A DNA stretch of 64,000 bases, from NCBI RefSeq assembly GCF_036417845.1, contig NC_089982.1, positions 45,409,684 through 45,473,683 on the forward strand. Direction: 5' to 3'. Positions within the stretch are counted from its first letter, which is position 1. Every line of letters begins with the position of its first letter. A program made the position numbers and the translations under genes. Shown here piece after piece: positions 27,401 to 40,662 of the stretch. Origin of the DNA: Apteryx mantelli (taxonomy: Eukaryota > Chordata > Aves > Apterygiformes > Apterygidae). The notes beneath the pieces were generated by a model, which worked only from the letters and a program-made list of their open reading frames with translations, made no database searches and was not told the origin of the DNA.

Positions 27401-29242
27401 ATACCACCCTTGTTAATCCCCCTGAAATAATATGTGACAGAATGGACTTCTCTGCAGAAAAGTTCCTAGAGGAAGGATGTCAGGAAAACCTGGCTTTATG
27501 TATGCCCTTCTTTTCTAAACTCCTAAAAAATCTCAACATATTAGTAGGGATACTGAATAGGTGAATTAAAATATCCTAATTATTTCTCAAGACTTGAAAA
27601 TCCAGATTTGAAATTCCAGAAATTCCAGGACTTATTTTGGACTTCATGGTATGAAAGTCAGTTTAGAGAACTGTTTATCTGTTCTGGCTGGCTTAGAGTC
27701 CTAGCATAGTATCTTGGCTCTGGTAATGTCATAGAAATCCACCTTTAGAAGTAGTGAACTTGCTGTTGTGCTTTGACTTGGTTGCTTAAGGCTAGATCTG
27801 AAGAATGGCCTGGGTGTTAGAAATGCTGAGCATTTCAATACCTAATATTTAGGGTAACTGAAAGATAATCCAGAACCCTGTTTGATATTGAGAATTCAGT
27901 GCCTCGATCATATGCTTACTAGGGACCTGCTTAACATAAGAACAGAGAGAGTGGACTTGTATGGCCATAGTCAGAAAAAAGTGCTGATGAAAAGTGTGAT
28001 TCTTTCACTGCATCCTTCTTAAGAAGCCATGCTGAAGGCAGATGTAGACAACTTTTGTTGATAATGACCTTGGGGATGTATTTTATTTTAACACGCGTTC
28101 TGTAAAGGAGATGCAGCGGTAATAGTAATTTCTCTTAGACATTAACATAGTGATTAGAGGATGTGTAGACTTGGGTTAAATGCTATTGTTTGCTTGAAGG
28201 GAGTTAAGTGGCAGTTTTCATCTCCCTGAAGAAAGAAACTACAAATTTTTAGGCTATCCTAAGACAGGAATACTCTCCCTGCTTCCTCCTGAAGCTACGC
28301 TTGCAAAGAATTCAGTATTGATTGGTTACTATCTAGGGAAATAATGGTATTTAAGCATTTCTCCCCCAGGTAGCCTAACTTTCAGATAGGTTTAGTATCC
28401 ACAGCTCCTAATTGACTGAAGAAAACAGGGATGCCCAGCAATTTCCTTACTGTGCCTTGAGTAAAAGGTTTAATGCAACTGGATTAGCTGCCGAGCAGTG
28501 AAGTGGTAGGTGTGTTTCTGAATTGGGTAAGCCTACAGGTGAGGTCAGCCTTTGAGACACAGCTTACTATTAATCATGAGTTCTGGAAAAATAGTATAAA
28601 ATCTTTAGCTTTGTTTGGCAACAAAACAATTATCTTCCCTGTGGGGGTTTGTGAAGGAGTATGTATCAGCAAAGTCTGTGTCATAAAACCCTTACTGCAT
28701 TCCACTGGAAAATTTCATTGTGCCAAAGTTCCTGGTTTGTTTTCTTCCTACAGTGTGTTTTGTCAGGTTTTTTTCTTCTTTTACACTAATCCATTAACAA
28801 AATGCTCTTGTCAAATCTCCTCATCATGGTTTAGAAAGGGAATACATTGAGTAACTGTTAAATTATTTGAAGATGAGTCAGTCCCTGTGGTAGTATAGCA
28901 TATTCTGACAACGAAGTATCATCATCAGCCAAACTTAAGGTCTGTGTTTACATCTGTGAAATTCCCACTGATGCTAAGGGAGGGACATAGCTGTAGCTAA
29001 GGAGAATAACTTGAGCCAGAATATACAAAAAACAAAAATTTGTATGTAGAGAACTCACATGGTAGCTCTTTTCTATCATTAAAGAGTATGTTGATTTTTA
29101 AATAGTTGTGGGGTTTTCAGCCGGTTTAAGGACCGGACAGTTGAGATGGAAATTCTGCAGTGCTGTGCTTTTTTGCTGGTGATGTGACAACCAGCAGAAC
29201 TCGCATGCTGCTCTGATAAGTCTTATTGGGGATAATTAACTT

Positions 29243-29245
<3 letters not shown>

Positions 29246-29279
<34 letters not shown>
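29246..29279. repeat. T34 homopolymer
   Basis: This is the longest homopolymer in the window. It has the form of a poly(A) tail of a minus-strand retroposed sequence, whose body would lie to its right (29280 onward), but I recognise no mRNA or SINE there. The length is likely unstable. Confidence 0.85.
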
Positions 29280-29280
<1 letters not shown>

Positions 29281-32200
29281 TATATGCATCACTCGTGTTG
29301 AAGCTCAGGAACTGGAAAATGGTTTGTTAGATTATAAATAAAGGTGATTACAAGGGATGGGGAAAAGCTGGGTTCTGATGTCAAGTTATTTGTTAGACAT
29401 GTTTGTACTAATATAGGACTTTTATTTTTTTAATAGACATTTCAAAGGTGTAAGGGAAAAATATTCCCTAAAGCCAGTAGGCACTCATGTTAAAGGAAAA
29501 CAAGTTGAACTATTTGTATGTCCAGAGTTGTTCTGTGAGAATGAAAACTGGTATTACTGGGATGAGAAGCGCTCCTTAAAACTTGGAGGTCTGCATTTTC
29601 TGTGTAGTAAACCTCTTAAAAAGAGCATGATGCTGCAGGGCACTTACTGAGTGTTTACCACTATAACTCGGCTATTTTCAGAGCTGTCGGGGAATAACAC
29701 TGGATTCTCTAGCATGAGATGTTGTCTGAAGTCTGCACAACTTACTGCCTCGTGTTTGTGTGGGTTTGCTCCCCTTGGAGCTGGTGTGAGGTGCTGTCAC
29801 CTGCCCTTGATGAACACTGAGGCCCCGAGTAACTTGAATCTAAGACCTGCAGAGCCGGCAGTGAGGGCTGTGAGTGGAATGTGAGCAGTCCTGTGCTACC
29901 ATGTGTGAAGTGCCACCTGCTCCCAGCTCTCCTGCATGAGCCAAAGAGAACTGAGGCAAACCCCGGCCTGTGACAGAGGGGAAAATGCTGCAAAAATGCC
30001 TGAAATTTCAACTGTAGTTTTGCACAGCAGTTCAAAGAATCATCAGTCAGGTATTGCATCAGTGAAGTACCAAGAATCATCTGTAGCTGTAAGAACACTG
30101 GTCTTAGACATCTCTGGTTGTGTTGGGGAAAGAGATGAGTCATTTTATCTACTTATTGTTAATGGACTCACCATGATGCTTTTTGTTTTCTGAGGTTCCT
30201 TAAAAGTAGGAGGGAGAGCAGTAAGCTTTGATTCATATATTTTTTTTTTTTTTGTAAAGAGGAAAAAACCCAAACCCTAAATTGTTTAATTTGCCATGCA
30301 TATTTTGATTCAAGAAATATAACTGATTCTGAAACATAAGGCCCTTTTCCTACAAAGCTTGCGAACGCAGTGATTGGGATTGGATTGCCATCACAATTCT
30401 GTGTGTCGCTCCCATTCCTAGATGAAGAAACGAGCAGGGAAAGGCTGTTTCATGGTCATAGTGACCTCCCATGGAGTTGCAAGACTTGACTGTAGGAGTG
30501 GCCAGCCTTCGCTATCAGAAGCAAATTAATTTTTGGGAAGTGCTTTGGGCTTCAGTTGCTATGTTTAAAGTGAATATTTTAGGGAATGGAATAGTGTGAT
30601 TCCTATCTTCTACATAATTATTTTGGTAGTTACATTGCTTGAAAGAACAACCTTACAATGTCATAATTTCTACAAATATACACACGGACATGTAATAAAG
30701 TTTGAGACCTAGCTTTGGAAAACTGATGTCTCATCAAGGTTACTGTTCAAGTATACTATTTTCTGGTTAGTATCTGAATAACACGCAATGAAGCAATGCA
30801 GTTATTTGGAAAATAATGTAAAATAATGAAATATGAGATTCATTCAGCAAATGGAGGTAAGCATTTGGATTTTGTTTTTAATGCTTCCAAGCCCTGTTTT
30901 CAAGGTGATCTTATAGTACTGAAAGTTCTCTACCTATTTCTCAAGGACTTAAGAATTCAGTGCTGTGTTTCGAGATGCGTGGGTTGTTTTTGCTTTGGTT
31001 TTACCTGCCTTTTAAACATTAGGGACCAATTTTCCTGTGTATGCAATTTGGATTTTGTTTTAGTTTGTCTTTCGAATGTTGTGTTGTCATCTGTGTGTTT
31101 TTAAAGTGGGAACAAAATGCTATCAAAACAGAACAGCAGTATTTTGCGTCTGCCTTGCACTGATTTCAAAAGGTATAAATCCTAACAAAAAGTGAAAATC
31201 ATGCTCATATTCTTCATGCTTGCACCAGATTTTTTTCCTTTTTTTATGGAAAACAATGCAACTTATAACATTTCTGGTTTTTGTTACTGCTGGAGGCATC
31301 ATCAGATATAGGTATACTTGTTTATAGCTATAGTGGTAAATCTTTTCAAGATAGGTCTTTATTTTTGTTAATATGAAAGTTTATACATTTAAAGTAAATA
31401 AAATCCGATGTCACCTAAGCGTAGTTTTTTCTCACGTTGGTTTTTGTAAGAAAATAAACATGACACTGAAGTACACACAATCTTAAATTGCACTGCATCT
31501 TTATGCCATATTCTGTAACATAAGAATGACAGAATAATTACACTGTATGCTAACAAAACCAGAGCTAATAAAGGTAAATACTTCTTGCATAGAAATCATA
31601 TAAATGTATAGACTGAACACTCCTGGATTTTGTCCAAGATGGTAATTTGTACAATTTTAGTTTGGGTTCAGATAGCAGTAGTGTTACTTTTATTAATGTA
31701 TTTTTTTTCTCCTGTAATGGTAATATGGGAGGATCGTTATCATATTTTCTTTTTATCATATCCTGACTATCTAGATAGACTAATCCTGAAATGTTACTCA
31801 TGACATTACCTTTAGAAGACAGCAGCTGGTATTTTCTTCTCTCCTACAGACTAGACAGTCTCTTGCCAGATCGGGGTATTGTGTCTCTTGCTTTCAGTCA
31901 GATTTGTCTAGTTCATGAATTTTCGGCTTTGGTGTCTGTCACCCTTTTGTGGCTGTAATCCATCTACACCCATCTGCGCAGAAGTAAAAGGTTATTCAGG
32001 TATTGAAGTGGAAAGGAAACAAAACAGCAAGTTGGATTAAATGGAATCCACACATGAATGTTAAATGAAAAAACTGTCTGATAGAGAAGCCATTCTGGTG
32101 GAAAAGAGCAACAGGGAAATAAAGTTATTGAAAGAGCGCAGGAGGGGAGGAGAGATGACTGGCAAGAGCAAGCATGATTCAAAGGTGTATTTCAACTTTT

Positions 32201-34415
32201 ACTCCTACCATGCGATGTTGGTAGCTTGTACTTCCAAAAAAAAGGAGGGGGGAAGGTGCCATCTCTGTTTCTACAGTCAGATATACTCTTTGCTGAAGGG
32301 CCAGGGAAGTATAATCTGGTAGACCTCCTTCTGGTCTTATAAACATAGAAATATACCAAATTAAATGTTTCATTATGTGCTCGAGGGCAGCTTCTGAGCT
32401 ATATGGAAGTCCATGTCTTGTAGAGACAGCAAACAAAATCCATGTATTTCAGAAAACCTAAATGAATTCACCCTGTAGTTATTGCTGATGGACTAGAAAT
32501 GTTATGAAGGATACAGAAACCTCATTATTTTAGGCTTTTCATATCACCATGCAATAGAAGATAATTAATCAAAATAATCCAGAGGAAAGTCCAAGACCTA
32601 CATTTACTTTTTTGGAATGCATTTTCTCAAGTAATTCTGCATTTTCAAAGCAGCTTATTACTCTGGATTGTCATACAAAAATAAGAATGTTTGTTGAGAT
32701 GGATGTGACATTAATAATTAAAAAAAATCAATTTCACTTATTTTTAACTACATGTTTGGATTTAAAGATGCAGTTCACACAACTGGAGTTAGTAACCACT
32801 GTTCTGCTTATCATTACTGATATTTTATACTTATTTATTTCCTCTTGAGTTTTTTTGAACTATGTTGTAGTGCCTTGAAAGAAAGATACACCATTATATA
32901 GCATACAAGACTTGAGTGTTTTTTGTGTCTTTTAAAAGAAATTCCTGTAACCTATGTTTTTATATTATTAGTGTTGTTGTTGCTGTGTAGTACTGAAGAA
33001 CTTAGTGTCCTTTATCTAGGCAACTGTAGGTTAATTGAGAGACTAAAGATATTTTGTCTTGTATATCTTATTTAAAAGATTAATTTTGACTGACTTTTGA
33101 GAGTATTTCAGTGTATTCCATATCTTCCTCTCATGCAATTATAATGAGAGTTTAAAAAAAAATATATATTTTTATACAGTGCTATATTACAGTATGAGAA
33201 AGAGTGGTCAGCATCATAGCTTAGTCTTCTAGTCCTTTGACTTTGCTCTAAGAAATATACGCATCAGTTCCCATTGAAAATGGGAATTCAATGAGGTCTG
33301 TGCAAATACTTAACCATATGCATAGCTTTCCTTATGATTAATCTCAGAAGCTTTTTTGTGCAGTGATTTGCGTGGGGGAAAAAGAGTATGGTTTTTCAGA
33401 AATACTAAAGACACGTAGACTCCTAAGTCTCACTGAAAGTCAATTCCAACACAACTCTTCAGAGCTGTTTTGTTTCACATTTCCTCAGAGTTTAAAAAAA
33501 AAGAGGGGGGAGGGCAATTAAAAAAACGGTATTTCTCTCTCCCTCCCCTTGATCTAGCCCAAATTTCTCAACTCACGGTCTGTTTGCTCAACTCGGTTCA
33601 CTGTCGTTAAAGCTCTGTGAAACATAGAAAACATTTAGGAACGCTCTCAGAGCAATCTGAAACCAACCTAAGCAAAGTACAGTTTGCTTATCCTATATTG
33701 TACATTTTGGGTTTTTTACTGATAATATTTATGAAGTTGCATACTTCTTACGTTTATAGTTTTGAGTTAATGTTTAGTTTGGAAAATAACTGGAGTTAAA
33801 ATAATGCTGATAACATGATATGCCGTTGATACAAATTTTTCATTGCTTTAGTGTTTTTTTTTTTCTTGCTCATGTTTTAATATGTTCAGCTTCCATCAAA
33901 GTAAATAAAAATAATTTCCTGTTGAGTGCATGTTGGGAGGGGGAAAGCATTGTGGGTTTTTTTTTTTTAATTGTTCAGAATACTAACAGTCACCTTTAGG
34001 AAAAAATCTCCTAAAATACTCTGATTTCCAGTGATGTTCTGCCAAGTTTTTGAGAACAGAAGTGAATTTTGTATAATCCACAGAGATGGATCCCTGTATC
34101 GTTTTAACAATCTCCACTGTTCTTTTTATATCTGTCTGAGTTTTAACGAAGTGACTTGCCAACTGCGAGTGCTAGACTTAGTAGACTGGGCTTGTAGTGT
34201 TAAGATTGGAATGAATTAATGTGGTTGGTATTTGACAACTCTTGTAATCACTGACATTTTTGAGAATTGGGCATCTTTTTTTTTTCCTCTTATTTAAACT
34301 TTGTACTCCAAAAGAGAAACCATTTTAGATGTATATGGTTTTATAAAGGAGTGTTAACATAATTTTGGCTTAGCTCACAAGTGAAAACAGTAATGTTTAC
34401 AAGCTGTGGAAAACT

Positions 34416-34716
34416 AGGGGTTGTCTACACAACAGAGCTCTTGCTGCTGCAGCTGCGCGACTCGGGCATGGCGACAGCCCTCTGGGAACACAGCATATGC
34501 CGACGGAAACTTTCCTTTGGCAGGTTCCAGTTCTCCTGAGTAACTTCAGCCAAATCGGCCAAAGCTCCCTTTTGTCAGCCTGCGCTAGCGAGTCTGATAG
34601 CACAGCGATGTTGGTTTGAAAGGCGTGGAAAAGGGATGCTATATTTATGTGCATTTTTTTCTGTGCTGTCCTCGTTGAAATAGTTGTGCTGACAATGTTT
34701 TAGTGCGAGACCAAGT
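34416..34716. mobile_element. Possible degenerate non-autonomous DNA transposon (MITE-like)
   Basis: This is a GC-richer island of about 300 bases in AT-rich intron. It opens with GGTTGTCTACAC and closes with TTTAGTGCGAGACCAAG, whose reverse complement (CTTGGTCTCGCACTAAA) is loosely similar to the opening. The ends and an internal ATGCCGACGG remind me of hAT-like MITE families common in reptile and turtle genomes, with GTCTACAC / GTGTAGAC termini. No transposase is present and no clear target-site duplication could be confirmed. It could equally be a conserved regulatory island. Confidence 0.3.
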
Positions 34717-37195
34717 CAGCCCTATTTCTGTGGGCTGTATTGAAGACAGGAAAAGTATTTCACAAGCAGAAAGTCTGCTGGCAAAGCACTGCTTTGGTTA
34801 GAAAGTGCTGACTGAGGCCACTGAGCGGCTTCTGGAGAAACGCACAGGGAGCACATGCTTTGTGCCCTTCGGGCTGCCTGTTTGTGAGTGACGGGGAAGA
34901 GAGGTGTGAAGTGGTATTGGTCAGCAGTGTGCCACCAAACGTGCAAAAGAGGCAGAAAGCAGCATCTATGCCTGATGTTAACCATGAAGCTGTTTGGTCT
35001 GTGTGCAATGGTATGCCAGGAGAAGGACACATCTGAGGTTACACACACAGATACTGACTAAGGTCACGTAAATCAACCATGAAATACCCCAAACAACTTG
35101 AATAATCCATGAGGTTATGATTGCCTTTCTGCAGCCATTTGGCAATACATAAAACCCATTTCAAATAAGGCAGACTCTTTCTAAAATGCAAGAGCTTTAC
35201 TTGGTCTGTAAGTGCACTTCTGCTGAAAGGCAATAATTATTTGTATAGAAATATTTCATTAAATATACACTGTATTGAGTGGGTTAAATTTGCAGTCATT
35301 AACAGTTTTTACAGGCCTCTCCTATTTTAAGTATGACAGCAAGGAATGTATTTTGTATAGCTATTGATGCTGTCACTGCACATTTACATTTTAAACAGTA
35401 CCTTTTTCTCTGAAATTACTCACATTGTGGAATAAGTCTTTAGCTCTGCTCTATTGCTTGAAATCATCCTGGCACTGCAAAGTAATTTTTAAATTGTCCT
35501 AACCGGACCCTTGAGACTTTCTTTGCTTTGAGTCTACATCACTGTTTCATCACTGATGTGGCCCTTACCTGCTGGAGAGAGGGAATTTGATCCCTGACAA
35601 TAGAATAATGCACTTAAATGTGGAGATGCAAATGCAGTTAGGGTAGAATAATGAGTCAGTTCCTTGTAGATGGTAGTAGCACCATTGACTTCAACAGACT
35701 TGTGCTAATACACCTCAAGTGAGAATTTGACTCAAAGCCTGACTAATGAACTCATTTAACTCCTGTGACTCAGAAATATGACTTTTTTCTTACTGTAGCA
35801 TAAAAGGTGAGGTGTATTAAACAGAGTTTAATTAACCTGTCTAAATTCTGTCGTCTGACTAATAAGTGTTCCTGTTCATTTAGAGAAGGAGCAGAATCAT
35901 TGTGTTTTCTAATTAAGAACTAAACTTAAAGCTGTGCATATATGAATTATGTAATGCTTGGACTGGAAAGGGAGATCTGGAAAGAAAAGGAAAGCCAACC
36001 GAACATTTATTAGAAAGTGTTTTGGCCAGGAATGAAATGTATGCATTGCTGGTCGTTACTCCAAGATGATAACAAATAGATTACAGACTATGTTTTTATT
36101 TAATATATTCTACAGTGATCCTGTGAGAGGATTTGCACACTTGGTGTTTTACTTCTCTTTCGAATTTACTTCTCTTGCTATTTCATCCTCTCGCTCTCCT
36201 TTTTTTTTCTTCTTTTTTTTTTTCATTCTTCTCCCTGGTTCTCGCTGTGAGAACTGAAGCTGCGAAAAGGCTGGGTTTAAGGTTATTTCTTTCAAGAGAG
36301 TTCTGATTCATCCACCCCCTGCCTCTAGCTTAAATAAAACATTTACAGTATAATTGTGATTTCTCCCGTCCCGCCCCCCAATCCCCTGTGCCTGTCAGCT
36401 CGGGGCCTCCTTATCTCCTTTATTGAGCTTACACCTGCTTCTGTGCCCTTGCCATGCGCTCATACTGGTTTCAGTGCTTCCACGGCATTTTTCTGAATCG
36501 CTGGGAAATTCTCGCTTTCTGCTTCCCTGGGGCTGCTTTGTTTTTCCCTCTGATTCTATCCAAGCTACTGTTGTTTCTCTTGCCCCCAGACCATCATCTC
36601 CTTCCCTGTGAGCCAAAATGACATTGCAGATGCTTTCTCTGTGTCGTTCATGGTTGTTCTGGGGTAATTTCTTTGCTTCTGGTTCCCTCTGTGCACTTTG
36701 GCCTTTTTACAGCTACCTCTTTTCTTGCTCTATGTCCTCTTCTCTCCAGGAGACTTTCTGGAACAGATTTGCGGTCATTTGAACTGCTGTAAGGTGGGAC
36801 CCCTGTATTTAGGGCAGCACGAAGCTGGCATGTTAGCAAATCTTGATGATACTATTCCACTATAAGCTGACTGTGACCATCCTGATAAAAATATGCTTTC
36901 TCTGGTGACTTCTGTCATTTTTTCTTGTGTTAGCCTTTTTGTTGCATAAGACTAATCTTAATTTGTGCCCATTAGAGTCACTTTCATTTTGGATCCTTGT
37001 TTGCCATCCAAGAGTAGGCTGACTCTTCTGTTCTCTTTATGTCTCTCTGTTGGTGAGATTTATCTTATTTAAGTGATATTTGCTGTATTGAAGGCTTCGT
37101 GGAGAATGGATTTTTTTTTTCAGTTTTCTAGTAACTGAAAAAGTAGAAATTGAAATGAGCTGTAAAAAAAAATAGGTAGTGAGTAATCACTCACC
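34717..37195. other. GALNTL6 intron, third block: no gene seen
   Basis: No exon is recognised. A pyrimidine-rich stretch occupies about 36150-36240, with long T and C runs on the plus strand. A further C/T-rich region runs at about 36360-36760. Around 35680-35755 there is a phrase starting CCATTGACTTCAACAG that resembles a dispersed amniote repeat. Open frames here are short and domain-free. Confidence 0.55.
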
Positions 37196-37605
37196 CTTCC
37201 CCTTCTCCACATTATTAATGATTTTTAGAGATTTTCAGACATATATCCTGTTTTCTTCCCAGTCATCACTTTCCCAAGCTGGAGAATCCCAGAGTATTTA
37301 ATCTCACCTTGTAAGAAAGCAGTTCTGTACCTGTGATCATCCTTCCTGTCTTTGTACATTCCCAGTGCTATTAAAGCTTTTTAAATTGGAAGGACCAAAA
37401 TTTCATGCAGCCCTCAAAATGTAGATGCATTTTGATTTATACAGCAGCACAGTGATGTCCTCTGGTTTAAGTACTTATTACCTTTCTAATGATTCTTAGC
37501 ATCCCGACTGCTTTTTTGGATATCTGCTGAGCACTGTCCCTAGTATATACTTTATTTTTCTCTAGCATGTAATTTAGGCCAGTAAGTGAAGAGAACATGT
37601 CAGTG
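37195..37605 (-). mobile_element. Old CR1-type LINE remnant, minus strand (reverse-transcriptase C-terminal part)
   Basis: The reverse complement reads, in order, blocks that match the intact CR1 at 45.5-47.4 kb. QQISKKAVGMLRIIRK (about 37490-37550) matches [36 protein letters not shown] (about 37380-37430) matches [38 protein letters not shown], in short segments at about 37275-37335, matches [21 protein letters not shown]. The order and spacing are right for about 300 bases, with frameshifts between blocks. It lies antisense to GALNTL6. It is far more diverged than the 45.5-kb copy, so it is an older insertion or a different subfamily. Confidence 0.68.
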
Positions 37606-40560
37606 CGCTGACAATTTTAGGTAGGCAAAATGCAAACCGTGGAATTGGGTAAGATACTACAGTTAATAGACTGCTGCAACTGAATTTAAGTGTGTGTATA
37701 TATCAGGGAACTCCCAGTAATGGGAGTTTTTAGAAGACTGATGAATCAGGCCAGTTCTAAACTTTAACACTAAACTTTTCTAGACTAGAAAATCATTAAC
37801 ACCACCCTTCCTGCTACTAGTTGGTTTTTATACATTATTAATCAGTGTCGCTATGTATTCAAAGCAGTCAGTCCTTAACACTTGGATCCTGTGTTATTTG
37901 TGAGTATGCAATACCGCAGAGCTGATGCTCTAGGAGACGCATCAGTAACGTGCCGTTTGTACGAGCCGATACAGCTTGAGGCTTTCCCACCTTTCCATTC
38001 AACTCATAGACTTTTCACAGCAGGTCTGGAGGAGTTTCTTTTACTGCTCTGAATCCTAAGCAGGTGCTTGTCAGAGGAAAATGCAAAGAGGAACTGGATG
38101 GCTCAGAGGTGCTCAGGAATTCAGATGCAGATAATCTTGGATTCCCGTGACCTGACCCTACTCTCGGCAGCAAGGATAAAAGGACTCCCCTCGCTTCAGT
38201 GGCAGGCAGGTCCTGACAGAGCTCGCCTGCCCTTAGGAGTCCTTCAGCTCCTTCAAGTTTATGATATTTAACAATGTCAATGAAGGGGAAAAAAAACCTA
38301 CCACTATGTCACTGATATCAGAATAGTTTTGGCTGTGGTTTAGAAATGCAAAGCAAAGAACGCACACCTGACAGATCCTCAGCTACTGTAACTTGCTGTA
38401 GTTTAATAATTTCAAGCCAATGGAGCTATAAAAAGTATGCAGACTGAGAGACCCCTTATTTTTAAAAGTAGGTCAACACAATTAGGTTCTGTAAATATGA
38501 CATTTCAGCAGCAAGCAATAAGAACAGCATAAGAAGATTTTCTGTACTAATCACAAATCAAAACAAGTGAATGTTTTTCAATGGGAACTCTGGATATGAT
38601 GAACACTTTAGAGAGAGGGGAAAAAAAAGCAGTCATATGTTTAGGCATCAAATTCAACTACTTTGACCATGTTTCTTAATTAAATCTACCATTTGTGTTT
38701 TGAATCTGTTCTTCCTTAGGAAGCAGAAATAGATGTTTCCATGTAAAGATGGAAAGCTTTGTTAGAAGTTCTTACTAGAACTAGAATTACTGTACTCACA
38801 GATTTTACACATACCCCTGGGAAATGAAGCTTTAAAGACTGGAAAAAAAATTGCAGAGGGGGAAAAAAAAGAAAGTGGCACCAGCTTGTCAACAATACTT
38901 AAAAGAATACTTAACAAAACTTTCACAGTTTTTTTTGTAGGAAAAAAATACTTTTTTAGATTCAAAAAATGGAAGGAATTCAAAAAAGTGAGTTTAAAGA
39001 ATCACCTAATGGAATATGGCATCTAGTAATAGTGCCTGACTCACAAGGAAGAGATTAAAGTTGCTGTGACTTCAATGAAGTGTTTCAGGTTGTTTAGTGA
39101 TGCAAAATACTTGGGTTCAGATCAAAGCAACTCTAAGAAAAAAATATCCACTATCTACAACATCCACCTGAAATTTTCCCTGAGGAAAAAGTTCAGTTAC
39201 TTGGAAGTAGGTTTTCCATTAAAAGAAAAATCACATTTTTTTGGAGACTTCCTGATCAGAATCAAATACTGTACTTTTAAAATTAAGTCTTATCTTTCTT
39301 TATGCCATTATAAAGGGCTATGATGGGTTATGCAGCCATTTTCAAACTCCTTTATACTGTCAAAATGGTATTAAGAGGTCCAAATTAGATATAGAACTCA
39401 TCTATAGCATATTCAGATTATACTTTGAAATCTGTTATTGGATTCACCGGATTATTGGGTGTGTGTTTTGGGGGGGAAGTTATTTGACTTTTGCAGCCAT
39501 TCTTCTAATGTTCCACACTTTTTTTCCTTTAGTCACATAGTGCAGGCTCCATAGGTAGGTAGCATCTGTACATTACAGCCATAAATGTTCACAAAATTGA
39601 TCATGTGGAAATGCATACAAAAATTACATGCCCAAATATGTTACATATAATGCTCATAAGCCACTAAAGCTGAGTCATGCTAATAAAAATTGCATTGTGA
39701 AGCTGGGATGGTTCATCAGTATGAAGAACTGAATTTTCTGGAGAAGTAAGGGACTAGGAATTGAAATGGTTTTATACAAAACCATGTGAAGTGTTGTATC
39801 TAGAGCTTAATAAGAATTTTTTCTTTAAAATGGGAGCTCATCAGCTGGAAATGAGAGATGAATAAAAACAGCTAGTCACACCAGATTGTTAAATAATTGC
39901 AATCTATTAATCTGATTCAGTAAGAAAAAGACAAGTATGACTACAATTTTATGAGGAAAGAGAAAAGTAAGTGCTAACACAGCTATACTGGTTCCCCATG
40001 TTCCTGAATGGTGAGTTTAAATGAATGTGCAGAGAGGGCTCTTGTGTGACTATAGGAATGGAGGTCTAGCATACAGAAGATGACTAAAAGAACCTCTTTT
40101 GTTATGCCAGTCAGAAGAGGGGGGGGGGGGGAAAAAACAAACAAAAACACCACTTTTAAGCATCCAGCACAAATACAGGAAAGGGAAAAAAAAGCCAAGA
40201 AGAATTATGAACTGGTCAGGAATACATTAACTTGGAAATGTGAAGGAGGTTCTTAAACATAAAAATTGTTCTGAAACAGCCTCTTGGAGGAGTAGAAGAG
40301 GGGCAAAGAACTTTTGGAAATGGTATTTGACCACTTTATGAAGTAGCTTAAACAGTTTTTGTAGTAGGGCAACTGGAATTGGTAATTTGGGGGTTCCCTT
40401 GCAGTCTCTGCCCTATGAAACTTTAAATACTATTGAAGGCACACTCACAATCTACTCCAAAAAAGAGATGTCATAGAAATGGCCATTAGCTAATCTCATT
40501 TGTAATTCAATATACGAAGTTTTATCTGAACAATGTAATTTTAGAAATACTAGCAAGAGT

Positions 40561-40662
40561 TGTGTTTTTAAAAGCAAAACTATTTAAATCAATATTTTGG
40601 AGCTTGACACAAGAATTATGTTTTTAAAAGTAAGACTGTTTAGATGAGTATTTGGGAGCTTG
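40561..40662. repeat. Two-copy imperfect tandem duplication, period 56
   Basis: Two 46-base units at 40561-40606 and 40617-40662 share about 38 of 46 positions, and both end in GGAGCTTG. They are separated by 10 bases. Most differences are transitions (mainly A to G in the second copy), which suggests an old local duplication. Confidence 0.75.

Larger units (their letters stand above)
20331..34415. other. GALNTL6 intron, second block: no gene seen
   Basis: This is AT-rich intronic sequence. Visible items are a G9-10 tract near 20909, short TG repeats at about 20944-20959, T21 at 21405-21425, G10 near 24008, T15 at 24839-24853, a (TC)8 run near 27312, and T34 at 29246-29279. Open frames of up to about 130 codons occur but lack recognisable domains, and several have no ATG start. 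A possible old repeat phrase near 27930-27975 is too short to call. Confidence 0.6.

Noticed and set aside
27307..27564. 85-codon frame with hydrophobic start resembling a secreted protein
   Set aside because: It starts at TTG rather than ATG, and the hydrophobic part is partly the translation of a TC repeat. No splice or promoter context supports it.
27930..27990. Phrase AACATAAGAACAG resembling the reverse complement of an amniote CR1 3' end
   Set aside because: Only about 13 bases agree and the following sequence diverges, so the match is too short to call.
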